From Gonatopus flavifemur (Eukaryota; Arthropoda; Insecta; Hymenoptera; Dryinidae), in contig JAFFJZ010000006.1 of assembly GCA_018340375.1 (NCBI GenBank), positions 27,844,001 through 27,908,000 of the forward strand: 64,000 nucleotides of DNA. Reading direction: 5' to 3'. The translations under genes and the position numbers were made by a program. Each line of letters begins with the position of its first letter. Positions within the stretch are counted from its first letter, which is position 1. The notes under the pieces were generated by a model. It had not been told where the DNA came from. It saw only the letters and a program-made list of their open reading frames with translations, and ran no database searches. Positions 43,322 through 55,300 of the stretch are shown here, in pieces.

Positions 43322-46300
43322 TTATTTGAAGGATGAGTATTTATTCCAACTAGGTTTCCAACACCATTTTCTAGACTGTCGAACAAATTCCATACTCTCC
43401 TGAGCCGTTTCCCGCGCTAATTTCTGCATTGGGGTCATGCTACTGGAACTCGGTTCTCCGTTCGATAGTAAACTTTCGTGTTGAAAGGCTGAACTCACAC
43501 CTGCAATTTTCTCAGTTAGAAAACCCAGAGAAAAACAGTGATCGAAAAATAAAATGACCGACTTACTTGATTTGGCAAAGAGTTTCTTCAACACGTATTG
43601 ATCGTCATCTTCGTTCACAACGGGCTCGTTTTCTTCCGCGGACGATCCAAGACGTCGACCGATCAAATGGGAAACCCGTTCTCCTTCGAACAACGCTGAT
43701 ACATCTTCTTCCTTGTGCGAAGATTTTTTCTTACGTTTATGATGCTTTTTATGCGAAACTACTTTGGCTTCAATTTCAATTCCGAGTCCAGATTTTTCCG
43801 CCTCTTCCATTTCTTCGACATCCGTCAACAATTTATCCAAAACTTGACAAATAATCAAATCATCGAGTCCTTCCTCTTCCTCTTCCTGTGGATCTTGTTC
43901 TTGCTCTTGTTCTTTTTCTTGTTCGGTATTTCCTTTCGCCTGGTCGTTGTTGTGATTCTCCGTTTGATTTGTACTTTGTTGTTGGTTAGTTTTGGTCATA
44001 CTTTTACTAAGCGAGGACGCCAAATCTTTCATTTCCTGAATTTTATCAGCCGAAAACATAGGGGTGGTATTATTCGTAGTACGTTTGGGTTTTGGATTCA
44101 ATTTAGAATGCTCGGGGAATAGTTTATCGGATTCGCTAGCCGTCCCGTCTATCGGTTCGTTCAGATTGAACAGTTCAGCCAAATCGGATGTTTTGAACAG
44201 TCTTCTTTGCCTGGGATCTTCCAGAACTCGATTGGATAGCAGAAGTTTGAAGATTTGTCTATGATAGATCTAAAAGAATAGATTCATTTATACATTTGTT
44301 TTTTGTCGTGCACATTTGTTCATCGAAGTACGCAAAAGTGTGTACCTTCTCCTCTATGGTACCGGCAGTGATCAAACGATATATAGTGACATTTTTATCT
44401 TGACCTATCCTCCATGCTCTTTCTCGAGCTTGAGCATCGGTGGCTGGATTCCAATCTGGATCGTAAATTATCACTCGATCCGCTCCTGTTAAGTTCACTC
44501 CCAATCCACCGACCCGAGTTGTCAAGAGAAATACAAAATACGACGCATCCTGTTGATCAAATTGAATTGTATTTATTTTTCCAATAATATAAATCACAAT
44601 TTATATTTATGTTGATTTACCGAATTGAACAATCGAATGGTCTGTTGTCGTTGAGACATCGGCGTGGTGCCATCCATTCTAAGATAAGAATACTTCTCGT
44701 GTTGTACCAGGGATTCCAAAACCGTCATCATCTGATGGAATTTATTCAAACGAAATCAATAATTGTTATTCGAATGGTAACAGATTTTTTAAATTTGATT
44801 CTTGACCTTTAATCGATACTGTCGCAGAATCAAATGAAAACCATGTTCATTTTAGAAATGATATTGAGAAATCATAAACGTTTATAAACTTTCAAGTTTT
44901 CCAATGTTCAATCATCGATTTGATCCAATGACATTTAGTGTAACTCCTGGCCCCGTTCTAGGAATTCTGTTGAATCCAATCGATGAATTAGAGATGTGCG
45001 AATCACGTTTTCAGACCCTCGAATCGAATCTTTGACAATTTTATCGAATCAAAACATAAAATCAATACTGGATATAATAATCATTTGAATGGAATTTAAA
45101 CATTGCATACGTATTGTACCAGTGTAGATGTACCATTCGGAGGCTCTTTAAGCCTTCTTAGCCCATTGAATTCGTCTTAATTTTTCATATTTTAAACATA
45201 AAAAGTGAAGTCCTCATATTCGCTATTTTATATTCGTGATGAATTCATATTTATTAGCTTGATTTGTTAATTCATAATCATCGATCAAAATGAGATGAAA
45301 AATCTCTGATAAACTTTGAAAAAACTGTGCCCCAATTTCATCATATTTTTCATCGAAATTTGAGCGTTGATCAGACTTTTTCGGATTTGTTCAAAAATAA
45401 GTCCGAGTTTTTTTTTCTAGAAATTATAGAGTAATTTTCAAACATTTCTTCTCATTGAATTTGCAACCCAGATAGCACAAGAGTTCTGAAGAAAAATGTA
45501 TTTGACTGGAATGAAGTTTTTTCTTTCAGTGTAATATTCACAGACAAAATAATTTAGTTGCAGCAGCTAAGTAGCTAGCACGGACACGGACAGCCATTAA
45601 ATTAGCTCCTGCAGCTGAATTTTAGCTGTTACCGCAAATAAATTGACTACAAATGCAAAGTTTTTTGCTGTAACAGCTAAAATTTAGCTGCAGGAGCCAA
45701 TTTAATGACTGTCCGTGTCCGTGCTAGCTACTTAGCTGCTGCAGCTAAACTATTCTTTCCGTGTTGATTCGGAATCGAATCATTGCGATTCGAACATTTC
45801 GAATAATTCGATTTTAGATTTCGAACTATTCGCACGTCTCTACGATGAATCAGATTCGATACAAATTCTGCAACTGCAGATGATCAATCATCGATCTAGG
45901 TGGACAAAATTATTTTCTGGACCATTCTTATGGGAGTGCTTCGACGTGGTTTCCATTGGGAGAACATTAAAAAATCCGATTTTTGGTCTTATTCTTTTAT
46001 CTTACGCTTTTAAAGCGTTTGATGTTCAATATAAAAGTCGTGAAGTACTGAATAATGCACCGACCATGGTGTCTACTGGTCGGGAAAAGTCGGGAATTCG
46101 GGAATAGGTCGGGAAAAAGTCGGGAATGAGTAATGAATTTCGAAAGTGTATCTCCTTTTTCTTGAAATTTCGATTTCCAAAAATAACCGATCATTCTAAT
46201 TATTCAGATGAGCTTAAAGTTTTTGATTTTTTTCGTGAGTGAGTCCACCTTTTTTGAATTCCTCGTATGTTCCATATGGATCTTTATTGTTTAAGATTTC

Positions 46301-49300
46301 CCAGATAGCACAATGACTCTGAAAGCATTCGAAAAGAGTTCTCGAGAACCCTTGAGGAATCAATGGAATATCAGAGAATAGTAACCCTGCTAAAAATTTC
46401 CTACAAACTTGAGAAATATCCTTAGATTTTGAGAAATATTCTCAGATTTTAAGAAATACTTCCCAATTTTCTGTCAAAGACTACTATCCTTTCGACCTGC
46501 ATTTTTCTCCGGGATGCGGTAAAGCTCTACCGGTTGATATTATAGAACTTGAGAGGAATGTGTCTAGTTTTATCGTAAAATTTTCACAGAAGGAATATCA
46601 GTTATCCGAAGAAAAATGGTTCATATTTTTCCATATAATTGATACTTCTTCTATAGGAATTCTATGATAAAACCACATATATTTCTCTTGAATTCTATAG
46701 AATACGATGAGAACCGATAGAGTTCTATCGTAAATTCACGATACACCATCGTGAATTTTCGGTTCGGAAACCTCATTGAAACCGATGGAAAAATTTTATC
46801 GTTGTCTGTGGGAAATTTTCAGCACGGCACTGGTTGTGCAGTTGGAAGTGTTCCTGTTCAATTGAATCAGAGATCATATTACTACTATGTGCGTTTATTG
46901 AATGTTTCATGAAAATGACTTTAAGCTGTGTTATTTTTATAAATATCCCTACGATAATTTTCGATAATTTTAATTCCAGTCCTGATTTTGTGCATCCATT
47001 TGTTCAAGTTTCGATGATAATTCCTCTTTTTACTATCAACGGAATTTGTCAACTGATTCAAGGGTATTTAAGTGATGCAGGGTTCAGTTTTTTCTGACTT
47101 CATTCATTCAAAAAAGATTACACTCAACGTTAGATAAAGATAGAAGAAGCATCATTTGAATGCTTTTAGAAGATTATTTATTTGGTCAGTGGCTATTCAG
47201 ATGGAAACAAATTTTCCATCTCAACCAATAAGTCATACTCCAGCCAACACTACAACCTCGAGAACATGAAGCTTTAGGAACGTTCATTGAATGTTCCTGG
47301 AGGTTTGCGAACTTTCCTTGAACGTTTGTTAAGGTTTATGTTCTCTTGGGGAATGCATACCCGAAGAAAAATGAGGAGTAATCCCTATTTAAATCGCGGT
47401 AGGTTTTACTCTAGCGCCCAGTCAATATATGGATGACTATTCTCGGAGTAAACGTTCTTTTATTGGAGTACTGTGTACCAATGTTCCAAAAAAATTCACT
47501 TTGTGAGGAATTAGCCGTACTAAAAATACCGTAGAAGCTATCAAAAAATTTTCACTAATTCTATGAAGTGAAATATACTCCTTCATTTTCGTTCGTCTAA
47601 TGTATTCATCAAAAACTTTCCGCGAACTCTCAAAGTTCAGAAAGTATTCATTATGAAATAATCCTGAGCTGTTGTGCTGCATGGCTTTACTATCAATGCT
47701 TTTATCTAGAGCTGTCAAGAATGATACGGACTCAAGCATCAAAAGGGGCGAGTAATTATGTGCCGACTTTTTTCTTAAATTATTTGATCAATAAGAATTC
47801 AAAATGCATACCGTCCATATAGCACACAGACACCTGGGAGGTATGTGAAAATATCTTGCAAATCAGAATTCTTAACCCTCATCCTGACAACACATTTTTG
47901 TATTTTTTTGACAGTGTATTTTTCTAAATATTTCATTACTAAAATCCTGAGACTATGATCTCGAATCTCATTGATTGGGTCTTCAAAAATGCGCATAGTT
48001 TGTTTGCCCTGAACATATCATTAAAACGATGTGATTTTCATTTCTCATTCAAAGTGAGTCTCGAAGACTCTACAGTCAGGATGAGGGTTAAAGATATCCT
48101 ACCGTTGTCTAGAAGATGTCCCATGCGACACAATCAGAACAATTGAAGAACTCCATTATTTTTCAAGAATAACGGAGTTCTCGAATTGTTCTGATTGTGT
48201 TGTATAAGACATCGTTTCACCCTTCAAATTACAAGGTACCTTCAAAACTTCTTTGTCTGCAAGAGTATTCGTGCTGTATTGAGTAATGATTAGGGCATAT
48301 CTGAAATTTAGCTCTGGATATGAATTTGAGTTTCTTCATGATCTGTTGATATGAAGAATCTAAATTATGAAAAATTTGTAACACTTGGGGGTAGTTATTC
48401 TGAAAATTCTCTCATAACCACCAGAGATCACTGAAAGAGAGCGGAAACTCATATTCAGGGTCTAATTCTGGTCATACGATTGATTATTATGCATGTAAAA
48501 TTTCCAGTGAACGCATGATTTATGAAAAAAAACTGCGTAGCATTTGACATCATTTTTCCTGATGTTCGAAAGCCTTCGAGTATTTGCGTTGCTGATCTTG
48601 TACAAATCTAGTAAATAATGTACTGTGAGAAACTTTTTTGATTAATGACTATCTTTGCTCGTAAGCCAAGGATATTGAAAAATTCTAACTACGAGTACTC
48701 TCGATTCTCAGCAATTTTCACCATCAGTAATGGTGGACTTGCTAAATGTTAGTGGTTTCATTGTATAGCGAGTTACTATCCTTCATGGTAAAAATTATTG
48801 AGAGTCGAAAGTGCTCGAGAGTCGAGTGAGCTCAAACTTGGAATTCTTCAATGTCCCTGACTGACGAACAAATATCATAATTCATCAAAAATCATTCCTC
48901 TCAGTGTTGTTTACATGTTTTTTTTTTCACAAAATAATCAATCGCTGATATGTCGGGAAAATCTTGGAGAATTCTTGAAAAAGTCGGGAATAGGTCGGGA
49001 ATTTCATTTCCAAAATTCAGTAGACACCATGCCGACTGAACACCAGAAATTGCAAAATTTGTTAGGAAATGAGATAATCATGAATGTTGTCAGTTGTTTT
49101 AGTTGAAAAAAAACAAGATTGTCTTATTTCCAACGGATTTTGCAATTTTTTATGTTCAATCGACACCTAATTCAATTATTGATAACTTCTGCAGCAAAAT
49201 TTTTGAATGCCAGTAATTGTAATGATACATATTATAAGGGTCAGTTCTTACCAGCCCTACCCGACTCTCTAACTAAACTATAGTAAATGAGGTATTTTTA

Positions 49301-52300
49301 CTGTCGCCAAAAACATTGAACCAGTAGATAGCGCTGGCTGTACTGGTGGGCTATTCCTCCTAATTTGATTGGATGACTGAGCGATAGGTATATTTTATGC
49401 AGCCCACCAGAACACTTAGCGCTGCGCTGCGAGTCAGTTCAAATGGCGGCATTAAGGAACCTCAGAAGTGGGGGAGTCGGATAGGGCTGGTTCTTACCAA
49501 AAAGTCAGTTCTAAAACGTAAAAACGGTTAGTTCTTAAGAAATTACCCAATTTTTAGTGAAATGTTTTCCTTTTTCTTTCTTCAAATAAAGTATTGAATA
49601 TTGCCCTGTTACAGAATGAGCTGGTCAACAGCCATTTTGGTGCCTGAGGTTTGAGAAATGATTCGAAGTAGTTTTAGGGCACTGAACACGAAAACGACAT
49701 CAAATTTGTTGGATCAGCTCGTTTTCTATGTACAAAATTCATCAATTATATAGATTACACAGGCCTGCGAAATTTGACTTTTTTTTTCCCCCTCAAACAA
49801 TAATATCTTTTTCCGAAGCATTTTGATCCGCTGAATCCGAATCTGGCTGCAGAATTGCTCTATCACGTCAGGTTTTTGAGATATTTCGACCTAAAAATGT
49901 GAAAAACACTGTTTTTCGACATATTTGGGGTTACGTAAAGTCGAAGGGTAATTTTTTTTCTCAAAACCAATACATGCACCTCAAAGTATAAGTCCTCCTC
50001 TTCCAAATGCCGTTGAGTTTGCTCAGATACCTTTTTTTTTCATTGAGATACGACAGTTTGAAAATTGTGTCTCCACCTATTTATTGAGTACATGAGCGCA
50101 CAAATTTAAAATTGTCGTATCTCAATGAAAAAAAAAGATATTTCAGCAAACTCAACGGCATTTGGAAGAGGATGACTGATACTTTGAGGTGCATCTATTG
50201 GTTTTGTGAAAAAAATTACCTTTCGACTTTACGGAACCTCAAATATGCCAAAAAACAGTGTTTTCCACATTTTTAGGTCGGAATATCCCAAATACCTGAC
50301 GTGATATAGCAATTCTGGAGCCATATGCGGATTCAGCGCACCAAAATGCTTCAGAAAAATGTTGATTGAATGAAGGGATTGACTTTGGATTGTATTCTAC
50401 ATGAAACATCTTGAGTAGGCCAGGCGCATCACAACGATACGCTAAATTTTTTTCTTGAGCGAAATACGGTAGAAAATGCTTATAGCATATCACATAAATA
50501 TATATTTATGCAATATGCTACACTATTATAATCGGACGCCTACAAAATTCTCGCGCCGGGCGGTAATATCCTTCGAGCCAGCACTGCTGAGATCGTAGAT
50601 TGTTTGTTGCTATGTTCAGACATTATTCCACTAATTCACTCGGAATGTACTGATTGTTGTTCTAATTTTTTCCTCCGTGTACAAGTATCGAGTGTCCAGT
50701 AATTGTTGTGAATTTCGTGTATTTAAAAAAGTTTCACAAATGGCTTCTCGAAAATGTATCAATGCTCCAGATAACTTCTGCTACATATGTGGAAATTATG
50801 TAATAAAGAGACAGCAACAAATAATTTCTAAATGTATTGAAGAACTATACGATAGCTATTTCAAAATCAACATAAAAAACCAAGACAAACAATGGGCGCC
50901 TCATAAAGTGTGTTCGACATGTGTACGTGAACTTCGGAAATGGTCAAGAGGAGAAAAACATTGTTTCAGTTTACAGACTCCAATGATTTGGATGGAACCG
51001 CAAAATCATATCAACGATTGTTACTTCTGCTGTTCAAACATAAAAGGATTTAATTCTAAAAATAAAGCAGCGATAAGTTATCCTGATATTCGTTCTGTGA
51101 TTTTACCTACGTATAAAGATCCTGATAGCAAAGAGTTATGCCATCCTGCCCAACCATTTTCATCTGATCCTAGTTTATTTCAAGAGGCTATAATGAATAC
51201 TTCAGATCCTGACGATGGATATTACGAGTGCAACGAAACACCACCACTGTTTTCTCAAAGTGAATTGAATGATTTGACAAGAGATCTTAATCTTCCGGAA
51301 GATGCTGCGGAATTACTCGGTTCCAGATTGAAAGAAAAAAACATGCTGGATCGTACAAAGAACTTTTATTGGTATAGAAATAGAGAGAAGGATTTTCTAC
51401 CGTATTTTGCTCAAGAAAAAAATTTAGTGTATTGTTGTGATGTGCCTGGCCTACTCAAAATGTTTGATGTAGAATACAATCCAAATGATTGGAGACTATA
51501 TATAGATACTTCGAAAAGGAGCCTCAAAGTAGTATTGTTACATAATTGTAATAAATTTGCTTCTTTGCCTATTGGACATTCTACTCATTTGAAAGAATGT
51601 TATGAAAATTTGGATTTCGTCCTCAAAAAAATAAATTACTCCAATCATAACTGGACTATATGTGGTGATCTCAAAATATTAACTATGTTGCTTGGTCAAC
51701 AAGGAGGGTATACAAAATACCCCTGTTTTCTATGTGAATGGGATAGTAGGAATAGAGCACGACATTGGATCCAGAAAGATTGGCCACAGAGAGCATCATT
51801 GAACCCTGGAAGTAAAAATGTTGTACACGAAACACTAGTTGACCGCTCCAAAATTCTGCTACCTCCGCTTCATATCAAATTAGGCATTATGAAGCAATTC
51901 GTAAAGGCATTGCCTAAAGATGGTCTTTGTTTCAAATATTTATGTGATAAATTCAAGCATTTATCGGATGCGAAGATAAAAGAAGGCGTTTTTGTTGGTC
52001 CAGACATAAGGAAATTGATGCAAGATCCTGACTTTGAAAAAACTATGAATAAAACCGAGAAGCTCGCTTGGAAGTCATTTAAGGAAGTCGTACAACATTT
52101 TTTAGGGAACAGAAAAAGCCCTGATTATGAAAATATAGTCAACAGCATGCTTAACAATTTCAAAATCCTGGGTTGTAATATGAGTATAAAACTCCATTAT
52201 TTGCATTCCCATATTGACTTTTTCCCCGAGAATCTTGGTGCTGTCAGTGAAGAGCAAGGGGAGAGATTTCATCAAGACCTTAAGGTTATGGAGACCAGAT

Positions 52301-55300
52301 ATCAAGGAAGGTGGGACGTTAGAATGATGGCTGACTATTGCTGGATGTTAAAGAGAGATGAACCGAATCATGAGTACAACAGAAAGATCAAACAGAAGTT
52401 TTGAAGAAACTAGAAAAAGATATCATAAGTCCTTTTGATTTATCTAGTATCTTAGGTCTTGTGTGAAACCAGTGCAGCCCCATGTCTGAATTTTATATAA
52501 AACGTATATATTTTTCGTTCATACAAATTGTTTAAAAAACTGTAAATATTCATATCTCACATAAAAATGAATCCCGATGTGCTGTAAAAAAACTGGCGTT
52601 ATATTTTAGTTCCACAATCTGAATACCTGGAAAGGAACCATTATTGTTCAAAGGGAAAATAAAAACTTATATTCCGCAGGTCTGTGAATTATCAACCCTT
52701 TGGGGAACCCATTTTTTTTAAGGGAAATTTTCCTTGAATATGTGAACATATAAGTTTTTGGGTCGCTGAATAAGAATATCATATTAGAAAATTAGAATTT
52801 TCATTCCCATACATCCTGGCAGCACCCTCAGGAGATCCTAGAAATATTATAATCTTGGGGATATATTTCACAACTTGGAATACTCGTAACTCTGCAAGGA
52901 GAAATTGTAGGTCACCGATTAATAGCTTATCTTGAAGAGTAAAAGTAGTACTGGATGATGCAATTAGAAGAAAAGACTAAAAAAAATTGTGCACTCAGTA
53001 CATGAATTCCAAAGTAATCAAAAAACCCATTTTTCGTGGACCTAATCTTAAATATCTTGAAATGCTTACGCGATGGCCCAATCCTGACTCCGGATTTGGA
53101 TTCTACGCAGAAAATTACTTCAGAAAAGAGAATTTCGTTTGAAGGACAATTTCATTGTCGATCAGTGTAATAAATGCGAATACTCATTCTGTTGTTGGGA
53201 CATATTACACAACTTAGAATGGTCGTAACTTTGCGAGAAAAAATCGTACATGAACGTTCAATAGCTCATTTTAAACGGGAAGAGTAGTGCAAATTGATGA
53301 AGTTGAGAGAAAAGATCAAAAAAATTTTATGCGTCCTGTACATAACCTCAAAAGTAGCGAAAAACCGCATTTTTTGCGTATTTACCCTCAGATATCTCAA
53401 AATCCTGACGTGATAGCCCAATTCTGGCTCCGGATTCGGATTCTACGCAGCAAATTACTTCGGAAAATGGTCACCAGTTCCAAGGGGGAAAAACCTCGCA
53501 GGCCTGTGTTATATATGCAAATTATGTATAAAAGAGGAGAAAGAGTGAGCTGATCCGAGAAATCTGATATTTATTTGGCATTTAACACACCACAAAGACA
53601 CCAAATCAATTACCAGACCTCGGGCACCAGAGAAAAAGATTTTTTTCGTTGACCTATGTTATTGATGTTCATCTTCCCGAGTGAACTCCTTAGAATTAAG
53701 AACATAATTCAAAGAATGTACTACAAGATTTTGGGTCTTCAACAGCAAAGTATTTTGTTATTCGATTGATAATTCGTTTCGATAAACGATTCAGACTCCC
53801 GCAATATAGTAGTTATATTCAGTAGTGATATTCATTCTGGAAAAATGAGACTTTATGTGAAAAGTAAAATTAAGGAAGGATCTCTCACAGTACCACAGTC
53901 CTAGGAGAATTCTCGAAGACTTCATAAAGAACCCAATCAATTCGATAAAAATGCTTCATGAAATCTTCTGGGACTGTAGTGCTGTGTGGGATCAAATGAT
54001 TCAAGAAATACTCATCACACAGATATTCCCTTTTTCAGAAATCGAGGGTCCACCGTTTCGGTTAATTCTTAAATTTCCTTAGAATACGGAATTTACAATA
54101 TTATATCGTTATTAACAGATAGAACTCTATCGTTCTTTATCGTTTTCTATGAAATTAAACAGGATATATGGGGTTTTATCATGGAACTCGTATAGAAAAA
54201 GTGCCAGTTATTTGAAAACAAATAGTCATATGTTCCAGAATACGTGGTATTTTTTCTACAGGAATTTAACGATAACATCACATACATTTTATGGAGAAAC
54301 AATCCAATTAGCCGAGCAGTGCTTTGTTTTTTATTACAAAAGCCAACGTTTTGCCCAGATACTGGGGATTTTCAAGGCAAAAAATTACAAACGTAGAGAT
54401 GAAGTGGAAGATTCCATCGTTGAACCCACAGAAAATTGGATGGGGTGATTCAATGATTACTGATTATTCATTGAATCACCCCATTTAATTTTCTGTGGGT
54501 TCAAAGATGGAGTCTTCCACTTCATCTCTACGTTTGTAATTTTTTGCCTTGAAAATCCCCAGTATCTGGGCAAAACGTTGGCTTTTGTAATAAAAAAAAA
54601 GCACTGCTCGGCTAATTGGATTGTTTCTCCGCTAATTGATGGCGCCGCTCCAAGCACTAAACTACACACATCCTAATACATTTTATGATGAATTTTATAG
54701 AATACGATGAAAAACGATGAAATTCTATCGTTGAATAACGACACAACATTGTAAATTCCGTATTCAAAAACCACGTTCTGTATCGTTCTCTATTGAGAAA
54801 ATTCAGTAGGGGAACAAAACACACTGGATGTGTCGAAAAAAAAAGATTCAATTGAATTCCGGTAAAAATAACCGGATAATAATCGGAATCAAATCCATAT
54901 AGGACTTTCCGGGTGATTGTTCTTCTGTTTCTATCCGAATCTTATTTGTATTTCCCCTCGCTTGATCTTTTTCAAGGAAAAATTATATATTTTCGCATGT
55001 TCTGAAAACTGATTTTTGTTCCTTGATGTTTTTCGCGAAGAAAAATACTTCAGAGAAGTTATCGGAAAAAAACCCATCTTTTTCCGGTTATTGTGAATCC
55101 TGTAACAGAGATAACGATATATCATTACCTGTCTTCCTTGCGTAAAAAGCAGTACTCTGTGACCTTGTTTTTTCCATATCTTCAACAATGAACGCACCAC
55201 TATCATTTTCCCAGAACGTTTCCAATGTCCAAATTTTTCGAGAGATTCGTTCATGTCTACTTCCTCGTCCGAATCCTGTCGAATAGGCACATATCACGAT

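Larger units (their letters stand above)
46060..49036. mobile_element. 2967-bp element with CATGGTGTCTACTG TIRs and 5-bp duplication
   Basis: The element at 46065-49031 starts CATGGTGTCTACTGGTCGGG and ends CAGTAGACACCATG. CCGAC flanks both sides (46060-46064, 49032-49036). Subterminal GTCGGGAA words repeat near each end. No convincing coding frame remains; short open frames at 46834-47097 and 47437-47742 match nothing I recognise. It contains a TTAA-flanked foldback (47872-48091) and another palindrome (48115-48213). Same family as 56023 and 59421. Confidence 0.75.
49621..53654 (+). mobile_element. ~4-kb DNA transposon with intact transposase-like ORF, family unassigned
   Basis: Both ends carry long imperfect TIRs: GGTCAACAGCC..TTGGTGCCTGAGGTTTG at the left, and the inverse of GGTCAACG..CTGGTGCCCGAGGTCTGG at the right. 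They continue inward through GGATCAGCTC, CAGGCCTGCG and a TCACGTCAGG..TTTTGAGATAT block. The left end holds a 290-nt-armed hairpin, the right end a ~300-bp direct duplication. The one long gene is at 50740-52404. Further unrelated sequence follows to 53828, where the host repeat resumes. I could not define a target duplication. Confidence 0.75.
49228..54030. mobile_element. Host repeat copy A (interrupted three times) in ERCC6 intron
   Basis: Starts ATTATAAGGGTCAGTTCTTA and matches the inverse of 62155-62541. Homologous blocks are 49228-49251, 49498-49620, 53828-53881 and about 53990-54030. Between them sit a 238-bp hAT-like MITE, the ~4.2-kb transposase-bearing insertion and a ~110-bp foldback. 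The intact order of the blocks in copy B proves that all three are insertions. Confidence 0.75.

Noticed and set aside
47437..47742. 101-codon minus-strand frame inside the 2967-bp element
   Set aside because: No transposase motifs, and no partner frames nearby to make a broken gene.
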